From assembly GCA_035535015.1 (NCBI GenBank), contig DATLQU010000063.1:1-36525 (forward strand): a DNA stretch of 36,525 bases, read 5' to 3'. This document shows, piece by piece, positions 24,252-31,120 of this stretch (position 1 is the stretch's first letter; each line of letters begins with the position of its first letter). The position numbers and the translations under genes were made by a program. This DNA comes from Palsa-661 sp035535015. GTDB lineage: Bacteria; Actinomycetota; Acidimicrobiia; Acidimicrobiales; UBA8190. The notes under the pieces are model-generated. The model did not search any database and was not told the DNA's origin. It saw nothing but the letters and a program-made list of their open reading frames with translations.

Positions 24252-25538
24252 TCAGCGCGGCGGGAGAACGGTGATGCCGCCCAGATAGGGACCGAGAGCG
24301 TCGGGCAGGGCGACCGAGCCGTCGGGTCGGCGACCCGTCTCGATAAGTGCGGCCCAGATCCGGGCCCAGGCCAGAGCGGAACCGTTCAGGGTGTGGACGA
24401 AGAGGGGTGGGCCGGCGGCGGCCGGCCGGTAACGGATGTTGGCCCGGCGGGCCTGGTACTCGCGGAACCAGGAGACGGAGGAGACCTCGAGCCACATGTC
24501 GGAGCCGGGGGCGTAGACCTCGAGGTCGAAGGTCCGGGCCGACGAATTGCCGAGGTCCCCGGTGCAGAGGTCGAGGACCCGGTATTCGAGGTCGAGAGCG
24601 CGCAGCAGGATCTCCACCCGCTCGACCATGTCGGCATGGACCTCCGGCGCCTGGGCCGCGGTGGCATAGGCGAAGAGCTCGACCTTGTCGAACTCGTGGA
24701 CCCGGAGCAGTCCCCGGGTGTCGCGCCCGGCCGCCCCCGCCTCGCGCCGGAAACAGGCGGTGGCCGCCGTCAGCCGGAGGGGCAACGCCTGCTCCTCGAG
24801 GATGTCGTCGCGATACATCGAGGTGAGGGGGACCTCGGCCGTGGGGATGGCCCAGAGGTCGTCGCGCTCGAGGTGGTAGGCCTCGTCGGAGAACTTGGGG
24901 AGATGGCCGGTGGAGACCATGGTGTCGGTCCGGACCAGGGTGGGGGGTCGGATCTCCTCGAAGGCCTCGGCGTGGTGGTCGAGGGCGAAGGCGGTGAGGG
25001 CCCGGATGAGCCGGGCCCCCGCTCCGCGGTAGAGGGGGAACATCGAACCCGAGAGCTTGGCGCCGCGTTCCATGTCCAGGATGCCGAGCTGCTCGCCCAC
25101 CTCCCAGTGGGCCATCCTCTGGTGGTCCTCATAACTCCGGGGCTGGTCGGGCCAGCGGCGGATGGTGGGGTTGTCCTCGGGGCCGGCGCCGTCGGGGGCT
25201 TCCTCGGCCGGCAGGTTGGGCAACCAGAGAAGCCGGTCGCGGACTTCGGCCTGGGCGGCATCGGCGTCGGCTCCGAGCTTGGTGGCCTCGTCGCCGAGCT
25301 GCCGGCTCTCCGCCGCCAGCCGGGCGGCCAGGCCGTCGTCACCACCGCGGCGGGCCTCGGCCACCTGCCGGGAGAGGTCCTTCACCCGGGCCCGGAGCTC
25401 GTCGCGCCGTCCCACGGCGTTGCGGGCGCGGGCGTCGGCGTCGAGGAGGTTGTCGATCTCGGCGGGGTCGACGGCGCGTCGGGAGAGAGCCGCCTTGACG
25501 GCATCCGGATCGTCCCTGGCCAGGCGGATGTCGATCAT
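24252..25538 (-). CDS. serS: Seryl-tRNA synthetase
   Basis: This 428-residue class II synthetase charges tRNA-Ser. The N-terminal helical hairpin arm (about residues 30-105, ARNAVGRRDELRARVKDLSR and onward) binds the long variable arm of tRNA-Ser. The catalytic domain shows motif 2 as TAATACFRREAGAAGRDTRG followed by LLRVHEFDKVELF, the serine-binding TAEVPLTSMYRDDIL, and motif 3 near the C terminus as NGSALAWARIWAALIE. Length is normal. It is transcribed divergently from the ABC gene with only 27 bp between the two starts; TACCGT lies 10 nt before the ATG. Confidence 0.95.
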   Translation of the reverse strand: MIDIRLARDDPDAVKAALSRRAVDPAEIDNLLDADARARNAVGRRDELRARVKDLSRQVAEARRGGDDGLAARLAAESRQLGDEATKLGADADAAQAEVRDRLLWLPNLPAEEAPDGAGPEDNPTIRRWPDQPRSYEDHQRMAHWEVGEQLGILDMERGAKLSGSMFPLYRGAGARLIRALTAFALDHHAEAFEEIRPPTLVRTDTMVSTGHLPKFSDEAYHLERDDLWAIPTAEVPLTSMYRDDILEEQALPLRLTAATACFRREAGAAGRDTRGLLRVHEFDKVELFAYATAAQAPEVHADMVERVEILLRALDLEYRVLDLCTGDLGNSSARTFDLEVYAPGSDMWLEVSSVSWFREYQARRANIRYRPAAAGPPLFVHTLNGSALAWARIWAALIETGRRPDGSVALPDALGPYLGGITVLPPR

Positions 25539-25548
25539 GGTCGGCCCA

Positions 25549-25558
25549 ACGGTAGCCT
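25549..25558. promoter_or_regulatory. Overlapping divergent -10 boxes of serS and the ABC operon
   Basis: On plus, TAGCCT (25553-25558) ends 7 nt before the ABC ATG. On minus, TACCGT (25554-25549) ends 10 nt before the serS ATG. The two hexamers share the central TA, so both promoters occupy one 10-bp site. Confidence 0.45.
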
Positions 25559-25565
25559 CGCCGCG

Positions 25566-26525
25566 ATGCCCGCCATCGACTGCCGCGACCTCGTCGTCCG
25601 CTACGGCACACGGACGGCGGTGGACGGCCTGTCACTGCAGGCGGAGCGGGGCCGGGTGCTGGCCCTTCTCGGTCCGAACGGCGCCGGCAAGACCTCGACG
25701 GTGGAGACCCTGGAGGGCTACCGGCGACCGGCGGCGGGCACGGTCCGGGTGCTCGGTCTCGACCCGGGCCGCGAGCACCGGGCCCTGGCGGCCCGGATGG
25801 GGGTGATGCTCCAGCGCGGCGGGGTCTATCCGGTGATGGGTCCGCGCCGGGCGCTGCGGCTCTTCGCCCGCTACTACCCCGAGCCCGAAGACCCCGACGG
25901 CCTGCTCGAGTTGGTGGGCCTGACGTCGGTGGCCGGCACGCCCTGGCGGCGGTTGTCGGGGGGCGAGCAGCAGAGGCTGTCGCTGGCCCTGGCACTGGTG
26001 GGCCGGCCCGAGGTGGTCTTCCTCGACGAGCCCACGGCCGGGGTCGACCCCGAGGGACGGCTGGCCATCCGGCAGGTGATCTCGGAGCTGCGGCGCCGGG
26101 GCGTCTGTGTCGTGCTCACCACCCACGAACTGCCCGAGGCCGAGCGGCTGGCCGACGAGGTGGTCATCCTGGCCGAGGGCCGGGCCGTGGCCCGGGGGAC
26201 CGTCGCCGAGCTGGCCGCCTCCGGATCGGCCCCGGCCATCCGCTTCGGCGCGCCGGCCGGGGTGGACACCGCCTCACTGGCCCGGGCCGTGGGGGCGGCG
26301 GCGGCCGACCTGGTGGAGGAGAGGCCCGGCGAGTACGCCCTGGCCGGGGCCCCGTCGGCCGGCCGGGTGGCCGCGTTGGCCGCCTGGCTCGACGAGCACG
26401 ATCTCCCCTTGGGCGAGCTCCGGACCGGAGGCGGCAGCCTCGAGGAGGCCTATCTCGAGGCCATGAAGACGCGCCGCAGCGGGCCCGGTAGCGGGGACGG
26501 GGCCGGAACCGGGGACGGACCATGA
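25566..26525 (+). CDS. ABC-2 type exporter, ATP-binding subunit
   Basis: This 319-residue ATPase has Walker A GPNGAGKT (36-43), the signature LSGGEQQRL (130-138), Walker B VVFLDEPTAGVDPEG (150-164) and the switch His in VVLTTHELPEAERLAD. The C-terminal 100 residues form the extra domain common in exporters of drugs, lipids or antibiotics. The start at 25566 is backed by TAGCCT 7 nt upstream; the frame is open further upstream only as antisense to serS. The permease gene overlaps its stop as ATGA. The exported compound is unknown. Confidence 0.92.
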   Translation: MPAIDCRDLVVRYGTRTAVDGLSLQAERGRVLALLGPNGAGKTSTVETLEGYRRPAAGTVRVLGLDPGREHRALAARMGVMLQRGGVYPVMGPRRALRLFARYYPEPEDPDGLLELVGLTSVAGTPWRRLSGGEQQRLSLALALVGRPEVVFLDEPTAGVDPEGRLAIRQVISELRRRGVCVVLTTHELPEAERLADEVVILAEGRAVARGTVAELAASGSAPAIRFGAPAGVDTASLARAVGAAAADLVEERPGEYALAGAPSAGRVAALAAWLDEHDLPLGELRTGGGSLEEAYLEAMKTRRSGPGSGDGAGTGDGP

Positions 26526-27262
26526 GGGCGCCGGGCCTGCGCCGGTTGGCCGCCCAGACGGGAGCCGAGGTGGGGATGACCCTGCGGCGGGGGGAATCGC
26601 TGCTGCTGACCGTGGCCATCCCCGTCGTCCTGGTCGTCTTCTTCTCGAAGGTCGATCTGCTGCCCACCGGCAGCCGGCAGCCCGTCTCCTTCCTGGCCCC
26701 GAGCATCCTGGCCCTGGCCGTGATGGGGACGGCGCTGGTCAACCTGAGCATCGCCACCGGATTCGAACGCGGCTACGGGGTGCTGAAGCGGCTGGGGGCC
26801 ACCCCGCTCGGTCGGCCCTCTCTGCTCGGGGCCAAGATGGCCGCCGTGCTGGTGGTCGAGATCCTGCAGGCCGTCGTGCTGGTGCCCGTCTCGCTGGCCC
26901 TCGGCTGGCGTCCCTCCGCCGGGGGGATCGGTCTGGCCGTGGCCGTCGTGCTGCTGGCCACGGCCGGATTCGGGGGTCTCGGCCTTCTGCTGGCCGGGCT
27001 GCTCAAGGCGGAGGTGAACCTGGCCGCCGCCAACGGCCTCTGGCTGCTGCTTCTGTTGGTGAGCGGCATGCTGGCCCCGCTGTCGAAGCTGCCCGGCTGG
27101 CTGGAAGCGCTGGCCAAACTACTGCCGGCGGCGGCACTCGCCCAGGCTCTCCATAACACCTTGGGCCGGGGCTCCCCGGTGCCCGGCTGGGCCTGGTTGG
27201 TCCTGGTCGTCTGGGCCGTGCTCGCCCCGGTGGCCGCGGTGATGACCTTCCGATGGGAGTGA
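26522..27262 (+). CDS. ABC-2 type exporter, permease subunit
   Basis: This 246-residue membrane protein has six predicted helices, including LLLTVAIPVVLVVFFSKV, ILALAVMGTALVNLSIATGF, MAAVLVVEILQAVVLVPVSL, GLAVAVVLLATAGFGGLGLL, LWLLLLLVSGMLAPLSKLP and WAWLVLVVWAVLAPVAAVM. The ABC-2 motif region RGYGVLKRLGATPLGR lies after helix 2. It overlaps the ATPase gene by 4 bp, so the two form one transporter, and overlaps the next gene by 10 bp. Confidence 0.88.
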   Translation: MRAPGLRRLAAQTGAEVGMTLRRGESLLLTVAIPVVLVVFFSKVDLLPTGSRQPVSFLAPSILALAVMGTALVNLSIATGFERGYGVLKRLGATPLGRPSLLGAKMAAVLVVEILQAVVLVPVSLALGWRPSAGGIGLAVAVVLLATAGFGGLGLLLAGLLKAEVNLAAANGLWLLLLLVSGMLAPLSKLPGWLEALAKLLPAAALAQALHNTLGRGSPVPGWAWLVLVVWAVLAPVAAVMTFRWE

Positions 27263-27759
27263 TCTCCCCGACGGGACTGATCTACGTGGCCGTGGTCGGG
27301 CCGGGCCGGGCATCGGCCGGGGAGTGCCGGGCGGCCGAACAGGTGGGCCGGCGGATCGGCGAGGCCGGGGCCGTCCTCGTCTGCGGTGGCCTGGGCGGGG
27401 TGATGGAAGCGGCCTGCCGCGGCGGGCGGGCGGGCGGCGCGACCACTCTGGGGATCCTGCCCGGAACCGACCGGTCGGCGGCCAACGACTTTGTGGACGT
27501 GGCCGTGGCCACCGGCATCGGCGAGGCTCGGAACGCTCTGGTGGTGGCCACGGCCGACGCCGTGGTCGCCGTGGGTGGGGAGTTCGGCACCCTCTCCGAG
27601 ATCGCCCTGGCCCTGAAGGCGGGGAGGCCGGTGGTCGGGCTCGAGAGCTGGGAGCTGCAACGCCGGGGCACGGCGGTGGCCGGCGTCCGGCGGGCGACAG
27701 GTCCCGACGAGGCGGCGGCACTGGCCCTGGCCCTGGCCGTCGGCGGCACGGCCCCTTAG
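27253..27759 (+). CDS. TIGR00725-family Rossmann protein (LOG/DprA-like fold)
   Basis: This 168-residue protein is related to the nucleotide-binding LOG/'lysine decarboxylase' fold. Visible are VVGPGRASAGE near the start, VLVCGGLGGVMEAACRGG, GILPGTDRSAANDFVDVAV, IGEARNALVVATADAVVAVG and GEFGTLSEIALALKAGRPVVG. The PGGxGTxxE motif of LOG enzymes is replaced by GGEFGTLSE, as usual in this subfamily. The biochemical function is not established. It overlaps the permease gene by 10 bp and may be cotranscribed with the exporter. Confidence 0.85.
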   Translation: MGVISPTGLIYVAVVGPGRASAGECRAAEQVGRRIGEAGAVLVCGGLGGVMEAACRGGRAGGATTLGILPGTDRSAANDFVDVAVATGIGEARNALVVATADAVVAVGGEFGTLSEIALALKAGRPVVGLESWELQRRGTAVAGVRRATGPDEAAALALALAVGGTAP

Positions 27760-28328
27760 GTCCGCTCGATCCGGGCGATCTCCGCCTCCAAGGTGGCCGC
27801 CTTGATGGGGCCGAGCACGGTCTTCACGATCTTTCCCTGGCCGTCGACGAAGACGGTGGCCGGATTGCCGGGGATGTCGAAGGTGGGGGCCACCCGGCTG
27901 AGGGCGTCGCGGCCGACGGGAAAGGCCACCCCGCTTTTACGGGCGAAGGCCAGGCCGCTGGCGGGGGCGTCGTTGTCGTCGACGCCGACGAAGCGGATCT
28001 TCTTTCCCGCCGCTTCGGTCTTGCGGGCCACCGTGGCCAGGATGGGCAGTTCGGTGTGGCAGGGCCCGCACCAGGAGGCGAAGAACGTCACCACCGCAGG
28101 CGGGTGGGCACCAATTCCTGTGAACGTGACGGTCAACCGAGGCCCCCCGCCCAGTCGGGGCAACGAAAAGGCCTGGGCCGTCTTCAAGGGTGCGGGCGAG
28201 AAGGAGACGAGGGCCAGCCAGAGAAGTCCGGCCAGCAGCAGACCGACGGCGAGGGAGAAGAGCCGTCGACGAACCCGGGCCGGCGCCGCCGGCGGCGCCG
28301 GGGGATCAGTGGAAGCGGACGAGGACAT
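27756..28328 (-). CDS. TlpA/ResA-like membrane-anchored thioredoxin
   Basis: This 190-residue protein has an N-terminal signal anchor (LFSLAVGLLLAGLLWLALV, about residues 23-41) and an extracytoplasmic thioredoxin fold with the redox motif FFASWCGPCHTELP (WCGPC at 86-90). FVGVDDNDAPA and AFPVGRDALSRVAPTFDIPG with the cis-Pro region PGNPATVFVDGQG follow. Such proteins reduce haem-binding cysteines of cytochrome c or oxidase copper sites, which fits the adjoining haem A genes. Its start overlaps the 3' end of ctaB by 23 bp. Confidence 0.88.
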   Translation of the reverse strand: MSSSASTDPPAPPAAPARVRRRLFSLAVGLLLAGLLWLALVSFSPAPLKTAQAFSLPRLGGGPRLTVTFTGIGAHPPAVVTFFASWCGPCHTELPILATVARKTEAAGKKIRFVGVDDNDAPASGLAFARKSGVAFPVGRDALSRVAPTFDIPGNPATVFVDGQGKIVKTVLGPIKAATLEAEIARIERT

Positions 28329-29208
28329 CGCCGGCCATGGCGGCGAAGAGCAGCGTCAGGTAGGTGATCGAGTAGCTGAAGAGCTTCATCGCCGCCCGGA
28401 CGGTCGGCTGCCGGCGTAGCCGCAGGGCGTAGAGAAGGAAGCCGGCGCCGAGTGCAAGGGCGGAGACCAGATAGAGCAGACCCATATGGCCGACGGCGGC
28501 GAAGAGCAGGCTGATGCCGATCAGCAGGACCGTGTAGACGATGATCTGGCTCGCCGTCCGCTTGACGGTGGCCACCACCGGCATCATGGGCACCCCGGCC
28601 GCCGCGTAGTCGTCGCGGTACTTGATGGCCAGGGCCCAGAAGTGCGGGGGGGTCCAGATGAAGATGACGGCGAAGAGGACGACCGGCGCCCAGCCCAGCC
28701 GGTCGGTCACCGCCGCCCAGCCGACGAGGACCGGCACCGCCCCGGCGGCGCCGCCGATCACGATGTTCTGCGCCGAGATCCGCTTCAGCCAGAGGGTGTA
28801 GACGAAGACGTAGAAGGCGGTGGCCGAGACGGCGAGGACGGCGGAGAGAAGGTTGACCCGGCTCCAGAGTTCGACGAAGGCCACGGCCTCGAGGCTGAGG
28901 GCGAAGACGAGCGCCGCCCGTGGGGTCATGGCCCCGGTCACGAGCGGACGGTTCCGGGTCCGGTGCATCAGCTTGTCGATGTCCCGGTCCACCACCATGT
29001 TGATGGCGTTGGCCCCGCCGGCGGCCAGGGCGCCTCCCAGCAGGGTGGCCAACATCAGACCGACCGGGGGCACGCCGCGGCGGGCCACGAACATGGTCGG
29101 CAGGGTGGTCACCAGGAGCAGCTCGATGATCCGGGGCTTGGTCAGGGCCACGTAGCTGCGGATCTTCCCCGTGGCGACGACCGGCAGGGATCCGGACAGC
29201 GAGGTCAT
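28306..29208 (-). CDS. ctaB: Protohaem IX farnesyltransferase (haem O synthase)
   Basis: This 300-residue UbiA-family membrane prenyltransferase adds a farnesyl group to haem B to give haem O for cytochrome oxidase. The first Asp-rich motif is NAINMVVDRDIDKLMHRTRN with D74 and D78, followed by RPLVTG; the second is IKYRDDYAAAGVPMMPVV. About nine membrane helices are evident. The frame is open to 29319, but the ATG at 29208 gives the usual N terminus (GKIRSYVALTKPRIIELLL), with TAGGCT 8 nt upstream. It is divergent from ctaA and followed by the tlpA-like gene. Confidence 0.92.
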   Translation of the reverse strand: MTSLSGSLPVVATGKIRSYVALTKPRIIELLLVTTLPTMFVARRGVPPVGLMLATLLGGALAAGGANAINMVVDRDIDKLMHRTRNRPLVTGAMTPRAALVFALSLEAVAFVELWSRVNLLSAVLAVSATAFYVFVYTLWLKRISAQNIVIGGAAGAVPVLVGWAAVTDRLGWAPVVLFAVIFIWTPPHFWALAIKYRDDYAAAGVPMMPVVATVKRTASQIIVYTVLLIGISLLFAAVGHMGLLYLVSALALGAGFLLYALRLRRQPTVRAAMKLFSYSITYLTLLFAAMAGDVLVRFH

Positions 29209-29216
29209 CGCCGCTG

Positions 29217-29222
29217 AGCCTA
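29217..29222 (-). promoter_or_regulatory. Putative leaderless -10 box of ctaB
   Basis: TAGGCT on the minus strand ends 8 nt before the ATG at 29208. Confidence 0.45.
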
Positions 29223-29313
29223 CGGGTCGGGGCCGGGCCGGACAAAGCGTGTCCGGGCTGTGCGGCGCCTTCGAAGGGGTCCGGGGCCATCGAAGGCGGT
29301 CGGTGGCCACCGG

Positions 29314-29319
29314 TACCAT
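29314..29319 (+). promoter_or_regulatory. Putative leaderless -10 box of ctaA
   Basis: TACCAT ends 7 nt before the GTG at 29327 and supports that start over upstream in-frame codons that overlap ctaB. Confidence 0.5.
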
Positions 29320-29326
29320 TCGGGCG

Positions 29327-30304
29327 GTGCTCCCCGACGTCGGATCCCGGGCCTTTCTCCGCGCCAGCCGGGTGGCGCTCGGCCTGGTGGTGCTGAACGT
29401 CGTCTCGGGTGCGGCCGTCCGGCTCTCCGACTCGGGGCTGGGCTGTCCCGACTGGCCCGACTGCTCCCGGCACCGGCTGACCCCGCCGCTGTCGCTTCAT
29501 CCGGCCATCGAATTCTCGAACCGCTTGGTGGTAGTGGTCCTCTGCCTGGTAGCCGCCGCCGTCGTGCTGCTGGCCCTCGGCCGGCGGCCCCGGCGTGGCG
29601 ATCTGTGCTGGCTCTCGGCCGGCCTGATCGGGGGGATCCTGGCCGAGGCCGTCCTCGGCGGCGTGGTCGTCTATTCGAAGCTCAATCCCTATGTGGTGAT
29701 GACCCACTTCCTGGTGGGGATCGGTCTGCTGACCGTGGCCGTCGTCCTGGCCCTCCGGGCCGGCCGGCCGGCCGGGGCCCACGGCTCCAGCCGCGGCGGC
29801 GGGCCCGGGGTGTCCAAGGTGACGGTCGGGGTCCGCCGGCTCGGTCGTCTGATGATCGGCCTTCTGCTGCTGGCCATCGCCGCCGGGACGGCCACCACCG
29901 GCGCCGGGCCCCATGCCGGGGGGAAAGGGGCCAGGCGGATCCCCGTCGCGCTTTCCGACATGGCCCGGACCCACGCCGAGATCGTGATCGTCCTGGCCGC
30001 CGCCACGCTGGCCATGCTCTATCTGCTGCAGAGGACGAAGGCGCCGGCGACGGTGACCGAGAGGGGCCGGTTGTTGCTCGGGGTGATGGTGGCCCAAGGG
30101 ATCGTGGGCTACAGCCAGTACTTCTCCCACCTGCCCCCTCTGCTCGTCGGGGTCCATGTCTTCGGGGTCACCGTGCTCTGGACGACGATGCTCTGGTTCT
30201 ACGACGGCTTCACCCACCACCCGGTCGTCACCGGCGAAAGGGGCCGGCCCGACGAGCGGGACCGGCCCGACGGCTCCACCGTTCTGCTCGGGTCGGATCG
30301 GTGA
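29327..30304 (+). CDS. ctaA: Haem A synthase (CtaA/Cox15)
   Basis: This 325-residue membrane protein of eight helices oxidises the haem O methyl group to the formyl group of haem A. The redox-active Cys pair typical of Gram-positive CtaA is in SGLGCPDWPDCSRH (C40, C46). Candidate haem-ligand histidines are H58 (SLHPAIEFSNR), H127 (VMTHFLVG), H216 (MARTHAEIV) and H277 (LVGVHVFG). The GTG start is set by the upstream TACCAT and by homology beginning at GSRAFLRASRVALG. Together with ctaB it makes haem A for an aa3 oxidase encoded elsewhere. The stop overlaps clpS by 4 bp. Confidence 0.9.
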   Translation: MLPDVGSRAFLRASRVALGLVVLNVVSGAAVRLSDSGLGCPDWPDCSRHRLTPPLSLHPAIEFSNRLVVVVLCLVAAAVVLLALGRRPRRGDLCWLSAGLIGGILAEAVLGGVVVYSKLNPYVVMTHFLVGIGLLTVAVVLALRAGRPAGAHGSSRGGGPGVSKVTVGVRRLGRLMIGLLLLAIAAGTATTGAGPHAGGKGARRIPVALSDMARTHAEIVIVLAAATLAMLYLLQRTKAPATVTERGRLLLGVMVAQGIVGYSQYFSHLPPLLVGVHVFGVTVLWTTMLWFYDGFTHHPVVTGERGRPDERDRPDGSTVLLGSDR

Positions 30305-30624
30305 GAGAGGCGGTGGCGGGCTCGGGCCCGGGCCCGGCGGCCGCCCCGGTGGAGGTGGACGAGCCCACCGGGAACGAAGAGCTCCGGCCCGACCGGCCGT
30401 GGCTGGTGATCGTCTGGAACGATCCGATCAACCTGATGTCCTATGTGACCTACGTCTTCCAGAAGCTCTTCGGTTACTCGAAGGAGAAGGCCTCCCGGCT
30501 GATGCTCGACGTCCACCACAAGGGACGGGCCGTCGTCTCGTCGGGACCGCGCGAACGGGCCGAGCTCGACGTCTTCCGGCTGCACGAGCACGGGCTCTGG
30601 GCCACCATGGAACAGTCCTCCTGA
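30301..30624 (+). CDS. clpS: ClpS adaptor of the Clp protease
   Basis: This 107-residue adaptor delivers N-degron substrates to ClpC/ClpA-ClpP. The core has WLVIVWNDPINLMSYVTYVF (the N-end-rule pocket starting at NDPINL), QKLFGYSKEKASRLMLDVHH and KGRAVVSSGPRERAELDVF. The first 30 residues are a Pro/Ala/Glu-rich tail. The GTG start overlaps the ctaA stop. The last codons (MEQSS, stop) are copied in tandem just downstream. A DUF2017 gene follows, the usual actinobacterial neighbour. Confidence 0.92.
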   Translation: MREAVAGSGPGPAAAPVEVDEPTGNEELRPDRPWLVIVWNDPINLMSYVTYVFQKLFGYSKEKASRLMLDVHHKGRAVVSSGPRERAELDVFRLHEHGLWATMEQSS

Positions 30625-30640
30625 TGGAACAGTCCTCCTG
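30607..30640 (+). repeat. 17-bp tandem duplication at the clpS stop, creating a five-codon micro-ORF
   Basis: ATGGAACAGTCCTCCTG occurs twice head to tail (30607-30623, 30624-30640). The clpS stop TGA (30622-30624) overlaps ATG 30624 of the second copy, which reads M-E-Q-S-S-stop; that stop (30639-30641) overlaps ATG 30641 of the DUF2017 gene. The result is a chain of two stop/start overlaps. Confidence 0.9.
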
Positions 30641-31120
30641 ATGGCCCGGGGCCGCTTCAAGCGCGACCGGCAGGGCCGATTCCGGCTGGGGCTGGAAGGT
30701 CCCGAACAACAGTTGCTGGCCATGCTGCCGGGCCAGGCGCTCGAGTTGCTGGAGAGCGAGGATCCCTCGACGGCCCGGGTCTTCCCCGTGGCCTACACCG
30801 ACGACGCCCGGGCCGAGGCCGACTACCAGGAGATGATGGGCGCCCAGTTGCTGCAGCAGCACCAGCTCTCGCTCACCACCCTGGCCGCCACGGCAGCGGC
30901 GGCCACCATCGAGGAGAGCGAGATCCATCAGTGGCTCGACGCCGTCGAGGTGCTCCGGCTTGTTCTCGGTACGCAGCTCGACGTCTCCGAGGGCGGCCTC
31001 GAGATCGACGATGCCGATCCCCGGATCGACCAGTTCACCGTCTACCACTACCTCTCCATGCTCCAGGAGGAGATCGTCCAGGCCCTGGCCGACGGACTTC
31101 CCGACGGGGGCGACGAATGA
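30641..31120 (+). CDS. DUF2017 family protein
   Basis: This 159-residue protein belongs to DUF2017, an actinobacterial family that regularly follows clpS. Seen are RGRFKRDRQGRFRLGLEGPE at the start, VFPVAYTDDARAEADYQEMM, EIHQWLDAVEVLRLVLGTQL and DQFTVYHYLSMLQEEIVQAL. It is largely helical and soluble. The molecular function is unknown; the conserved linkage suggests a role around ClpS-dependent proteolysis. Its ATG overlaps the micro-ORF stop upstream, and its stop overlaps the next start as ATGA. Confidence 0.85.
   Translation: MARGRFKRDRQGRFRLGLEGPEQQLLAMLPGQALELLESEDPSTARVFPVAYTDDARAEADYQEMMGAQLLQQHQLSLTTLAATAAAATIEESEIHQWLDAVEVLRLVLGTQLDVSEGGLEIDDADPRIDQFTVYHYLSMLQEEIVQALADGLPDGGDE

Noticed and set aside
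28184..30220. Open frame of about 680 codons on minus across ctaB and antisense to ctaA
   Set aside because: Gly/Arg/His-rich without domain features, and it conflicts with two recognised genes.
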